In this document: positions 62,136 through 64,000 of the stretch, piece by piece
Position numbering within the stretch: the first letter of the stretch is position 1
Layout: every line of letters starts with the position of its first letter
DNA from: Bacteroidia bacterium
GTDB taxonomy: Bacteria; Bacteroidota; Bacteroidia; Palsa-965
NCBI GenBank assembly: GCA_023151315.1
Contig: JAKLJE010000009.1
Location: 90,416 to 154,415, forward strand
Length of the DNA: 64,000 nucleotides
Direction of reading: 5' to 3'
The notes under the pieces: generated by a model
What the model was told of the DNA's origin: nothing
The model's database searches: none
The model's input: the letters and a program-made list of their open reading frames with translations, nothing else
Program-made: the position numbers and the translations under genes

Positions 62136-63671
62136 ATGGCACTGATCGGATCAATATTGAAACGCACCATTCAGCTCAACCAGAAATTACCGCGGTTGAG
62201 AAGAAAAGACAATTACAGCAAGCAGGTTAAAACACTGCGCAAGCTTCTGGCAAAAGCTGAATTCACGGCGTTCGGCGAACATTACAATTTCACACGCCTG
62301 CTTTCACAACCCGATCCTATTCCCGCTTTCACATCAAGCATTGAACTTCACGACTACACTTCCATGTTCAGAAAGTGGTGGTATCGTTCTTTGAACGGTG
62401 AAGCATTTGTTACATGGCCGGAACGAGTGAAGTATTTCGCTCTGAGTTCGGGTACCTCTGAATCTTCCAGCAAGCATATTCCGGTAACGAAAGATACTTT
62501 GCGCGCTATACGCAAAGCGAGTATCCGCCAGATGATGGCATTGAATCATTTCGATCTTCCGGAAGAATTCTACACCAAAGGAATGCTGATGGTCGGCGGA
62601 AGTACACATTTGAATTACAACGGAACATACTACTCAGGTGATCTTAGCGGTATTACCACAGGAAACATTCCGTTCTGGTTCCAGCATTTCTATAAGCCGG
62701 GGAATCGTATTGCACGTGAACGCGACTGGAATACGAAGCTCGATGAGATCGTGAAGAATGCGAAAGACTGGGATATAGGTGTTGTTGCAGGAGTTCCGGC
62801 GTGGATCCAAATTGTTTTTGAGCGCATCATTGCGTACTACAAAGTGAATAACATTCACGACATCTGGCCGAATCTTGCAGTTTATGTTTGGGGTGGCGTT
62901 TCCATCAAACCTTACAGAAAAGGATTGGATCAGCTCTGCGGAAGGAAACTCGCCTATCTGGAAACTTATCTTGCGTCTGAAGGATTCATGGCGTTTCAGG
63001 ATGATCCTACGAAAGAAGGACAAAAGCTTTTGCTCGACAACGGAATTTTCTTTGAGTTCATTCCGTTTAACGAAGAAAATTTTGACGCTGACGGAGCACT
63101 GCGTGAGAAACCGGTAACGCTGAATATTTCTCAGGTCGAAGAAAACACGGATTACGCTTTGTTGATTTCAACCTGTTCCGGCGCATGGCGTTATCTCATT
63201 GGCGATACAATCCGATTTACGAATGTAGACAGTGCTGAAATTGTGATCACCGGGCGTACAAAGCAATTCCTCAGTTTGTGCGGAGAACACATGTCGCAAG
63301 ACAATATGAATCGAGCAATAGATCTTGTGTCTGACGAATTGAACATCAGCATTCCTGAATTCACTGTTGCAGGAATCAATTACGAAAATCTCTTTGCGCA
63401 TCATTGGTATATCGGAACACCGGACAATGTTGATCCTGCCGCCGTTCGTGCATCACTCGACAAACATCTATGCGAGCTCAACGATGATTATCGCGTTGAA
63501 CGTACAGCCGCTCTGAAAGAAGTTTTCGTGGACGTACTACCATCCGAAGCATTTATCAGCTGGATGAAGAAGCACGGCAAAGTGGGCGGACAACATAAGT
63601 TTCCGCGCGTAATGAAGAACGACCGATTGGAAGATTGGCGTGAACATGTAAAACAATACGCTAATCAATAA
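62136..63671 (+). CDS. GH3 family acyl-adenylating protein
   Basis: A 511-residue protein of the GH3 (auxin-responsive) family, part of the ANL adenylating superfamily; plant members join amino acids to hormones. The ATP-binding motif is seen as SSGTSESSSKHIP near 105-117, with YLASEGFMAF and LIGDTIRFT further on. Bacterial GH3 proteins of this type are common in Bacteroidota, but their substrates are unknown. It is followed 14 bases later by the LysE-type gene. Confidence 0.88.
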   Translation: MALIGSILKRTIQLNQKLPRLRRKDNYSKQVKTLRKLLAKAEFTAFGEHYNFTRLLSQPDPIPAFTSSIELHDYTSMFRKWWYRSLNGEAFVTWPERVKYFALSSGTSESSSKHIPVTKDTLRAIRKASIRQMMALNHFDLPEEFYTKGMLMVGGSTHLNYNGTYYSGDLSGITTGNIPFWFQHFYKPGNRIARERDWNTKLDEIVKNAKDWDIGVVAGVPAWIQIVFERIIAYYKVNNIHDIWPNLAVYVWGGVSIKPYRKGLDQLCGRKLAYLETYLASEGFMAFQDDPTKEGQKLLLDNGIFFEFIPFNEENFDADGALREKPVTLNISQVEENTDYALLISTCSGAWRYLIGDTIRFTNVDSAEIVITGRTKQFLSLCGEHMSQDNMNRAIDLVSDELNISIPEFTVAGINYENLFAHHWYIGTPDNVDPAAVRASLDKHLCELNDDYRVERTAALKEVFVDVLPSEAFISWMKKHGKVGGQHKFPRVMKNDRLEDWREHVKQYANQ

Positions 63672-63684
63672 GAAATAGTCAATT

Positions 63685-64000
63685 ATGTTCAGTGCAATCG
63701 GACAAGGATTTATTTTCGGAATGGCGTTGTGTTTCTCGCTGGGGCCGGCATTCTTCGGTCTGATTCAAACCAGTCTTCGCTACGGCTACGGACACGGTAT
63801 CGCCATGGCAATCGGAATTTTTACCAGCGATTTGATTTATCTGCTGCTTGCCTTCTTCGGAATTTCAGGTTGGCTGATGGACGATAAATACGCGATTCCC
63901 GTTGGCATTACGGGAGGTGTTTTACTCATGATTTACGGAATAGTGCAATTCGTTAAGAAACCGAAAGTGCAAACCATTGAAGGCGGTACAACTGAATCCA
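63685..64000 (+). CDS. LysE family translocator (partial, 5' end)
   Basis: The start of a membrane protein, cut by the window edge after 105 codons. It begins MFSAIGQGFIFGMALCFSLGPAFFGLIQTS, the sequence start of LysE-type amino-acid or small-molecule exporters, with three hydrophobic segments at about 5-25, 40-60 and 70-90. It lies 14 bases after the GH3 gene. The rest is outside the window. Confidence 0.85.
   Translation, partial: MFSAIGQGFIFGMALCFSLGPAFFGLIQTSLRYGYGHGIAMAIGIFTSDLIYLLLAFFGISGWLMDDKYAIPVGITGGVLLMIYGIVQFVKKPKVQTIEGGTTES

Noticed and set aside
1..64000. tRNA, rRNA, CRISPR, insertion sequences, phage genes and known defence systems
   Set aside because: Looked for in all gaps and in gene content; none seen. 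All gaps are shorter than 300 bases and hold only promoters, hairpins or nothing I can name.

Overview
This window is chromosomal DNA of a member of the Bacteroidota, probably a gliding or marine/freshwater Flavobacteriia- or Chitinophagia-like lineage. The main reasons are gldF-gldG genes for gliding motility, two secreted proteins ending in type A sorting domains of the type IX secretion system (T9SS), a PorE-like TPR/PD40/OmpA protein, DUF4834 and DUF4340 proteins, a Bacteroidota-type free-standing RpoA C-terminal-domain protein, and several TAnnTTTG promoter elements. The genus cannot be read from the sequence. No rRNA, tRNA, CRISPR array, insertion sequence or prophage was seen. Gene density is high and no stretch longer than 300 bases lacks a gene.

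Layout. 1-4435 is an AT-rich surface-polysaccharide segment: the tail of an unknown gene, a polysaccharide deacetylase, a Wzx-like flippase, a glycosyltransferase and a methyltransferase, the last two reading on from a large YfhO membrane protein. 4425-13234 holds YfhO, small conserved proteins, a five-repeat DUF349 protein with a hairpin in its leader, and a complete PaaZ fusion enzyme with a DinB-like protein. 13235-22112 is nearly all minus strand: a PQQ-like repeat protein, PanB, a Rieske protein, an M61-type protein that has lost its zinc histidines, a TPR/SpoIIE phosphatase, a two-domain cold-shock-like protein, PurC and PhoH. 22227-32846 is mostly plus strand with a membrane and lipid block: SAM hydrolase-like protein, ABM protein, BirA (minus), RsfS with a histone-H1-like tail, FtsH, LUD protein, an outer-membrane protein, CdsA, glutamate dehydrogenase, a lipoprotein and phosphatidylserine decarboxylase.

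32947-37952 has a small Lys/Cys-rich secreted peptide, a T9SS surface protein with five 150-bp repeats, a nuclease-like protein, and an operon of a BstA/YfiT-like protein, a group III truncated haemoglobin and an SRPBCC protein. 37953-38760 is a small AT-rich patch with an orphan secreted protein. 38761-46309 holds the RpoA-CTD-like protein, TspO, a VOC protein and a long minus-strand run (WecB, deacetylase, FemAB-like protein, Upp, membrane protein, YjjG), then RadC and ribosomal protein S20. 46482-55981 holds MnmH and SelD (2-selenouridine in tRNA), GldF-GldG-DUF4340, DnaN, a GNAT, a T9SS protein and a STAS-like protein. The end carries MnmD, a PorE-like protein with a TPR partner, an M42 peptidase, a lipoprotein, a GH3 protein and the start of a LysE-type transporter.

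Recurring themes are the cell surface (polysaccharide, T9SS, gliding), phospholipid and membrane quality control (CdsA, Psd, FtsH) and wobble-uridine modification (MnmH/SelD and MnmD, about 8 kb apart). I found no obviously new multi-gene system. The best leads are single-gene oddities: the M61 pseudo-peptidase, the altered SAM hydrolase, the H1-tailed RsfS, the tandem cold-shock-like protein, the attenuator-like leader of the DUF349 gene and the exact-length repeat array.
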